A stretch of DNA of 64,000 nt from Saprospiraceae bacterium (GTDB lineage: Bacteria; Bacteroidota; Bacteroidia; Chitinophagales; Saprospiraceae): contig JALHLK010000005.1 in assembly GCA_022844565.1 (NCBI GenBank), positions 114,875-178,874 on the forward strand, written 5' to 3'. The position numbers and the translations under genes are program-made. Under the pieces are notes generated by a model that was not told the origin of the DNA, did no database searches, and saw nothing but the letters and a program-made list of their open reading frames with translations. Shown here in pieces: positions 63,837 through 64,000 of the stretch. Position 1 is the stretch's first letter. Every line of letters starts with the position of its first letter.

Positions 63837-63884
63837 GATGAAGGAAAACAATTCTTTTTTTTGTTTAGGTGGCCTTAGGGGAAA

Positions 63885-64000
63885 GTCGAGTAGGCAAAGC
63901 CATTTCAGACTAAGCCTCTCACAGAACCGTGCTTGAAAGTCTCCCCTCACACGGCTCTTGACATACAAATCTCCTTAATGTTTTAGCACCCAATGGTAAA
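63885..64000 (-). mobile_element. 3' end of a group II intron (domains V and VI), truncated by the window edge
   Basis: On the minus strand the sequence reads domain V as the 34-nt hairpin GAGCCGTGTG...CACGGTTC (63924-63957), followed by domain VI: GAG-AGGC pairs with GCCT-A-CTC, leaving one bulged A (63891) seven bases from the terminal CGAC-3'. The 3' splice boundary is at 63885. The intron-encoded reverse transcriptase lies beyond the window; I could not identify its C-terminus in the last 40 bases. The 3' exon on the minus strand begins TTTCCCC. Confidence 0.88.

Noticed and set aside
63753-63968. 71-aa minus-strand ORF at the right edge
   Set aside because: It covers intron domains V/VI and the end of the HTCS gene in antisense, so it is a shadow.
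1-64000. tRNA and rRNA genes
   Set aside because: No cloverleaf or rRNA-like stretch was recognised by eye on either strand; a covariance search would be decisive.

Overview
The window comes from an AT-rich member of the Bacteroidota, probably a marine or algal-polysaccharide-degrading lineage. The signs are a SusC/SusD pair, a hybrid two-component sensor of the type only common in this phylum, a type IX secretion sorting tail, an OstA-like protein, a parA-parB-DUF5683 cluster, and several TAnnTTTG promoter elements. I cannot fix the genus from sequence alone.

Region 1 (1-21.3 kb) is mostly housekeeping. It holds the 3' end of selO, a pterin dehydratase, a fused MsrB-MsrA repair enzyme, a LytS/LytT-type sensor-regulator pair, der, the last two dTDP-rhamnose genes (rfbC, rfbD), an MFS exporter cluster, rpsP with a long Ala/Val/Glu-rich tail, an unrecognised 461-residue protein, an FMN reductase, an MBL-fold hydrolase, parA-parB-DUF5683, a START-like protein, topA and a large OstA/LptA-like protein. 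A ~165-bp imperfect palindrome lies between rfbD and the MFS gene.

Region 2 (21.4-63.8 kb) is one large polysaccharide utilisation locus (PUL). Left arm, plus strand: a DUF5060-type glycosidase, a sulfatase, a Kelch protein, a DUF1537 acid-sugar kinase and a Gfo/Idh/MocA oxidoreductase. Then, on the minus strand, come a GH127-like gene broken by one in-frame stop and a GH43. A plus-strand beta-helix enzyme with a T9SS tail follows. Next is a long minus-strand operon (46.4 down to 34.2 kb): sulfatase, beta-helix enzyme, GH2, two sulfatases, and two paralogous proteins that share a nucleoside-hydrolase-like N-domain but carry different C-domains (GH43 in one, beta-propeller in the other). Further right is the transport block: MFS, tartrate/malate-type dehydrogenase, cyclase, susC, susD and a DUF5017-like lipoprotein, closed by a clear terminator. 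Finally, on the plus strand, a fifth sulfatase, a GH27 alpha-galactosidase and the hybrid two-component regulator.

The logic fits a sulfated, galactose- and arabinose-like polysaccharide: sulfatases unmask the chain, GH2/GH27/GH43/GH127/beta-helix enzymes cut it, SusCD imports fragments, and the kinase, dehydrogenases and MFS handle an acid sugar. The exact substrate is inference. A two-part direct repeat (GCTCTyTTGT...TGCTCTTwwA, 21-bp period) lies upstream of susC and again between the GH43 and the beta-helix gene, and is a candidate binding site for the hybrid regulator.

At the right edge (63885-64000, minus strand) is the 3' end of a group II intron, with recognisable domains V and VI. 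No tRNA, rRNA or CRISPR array was seen.
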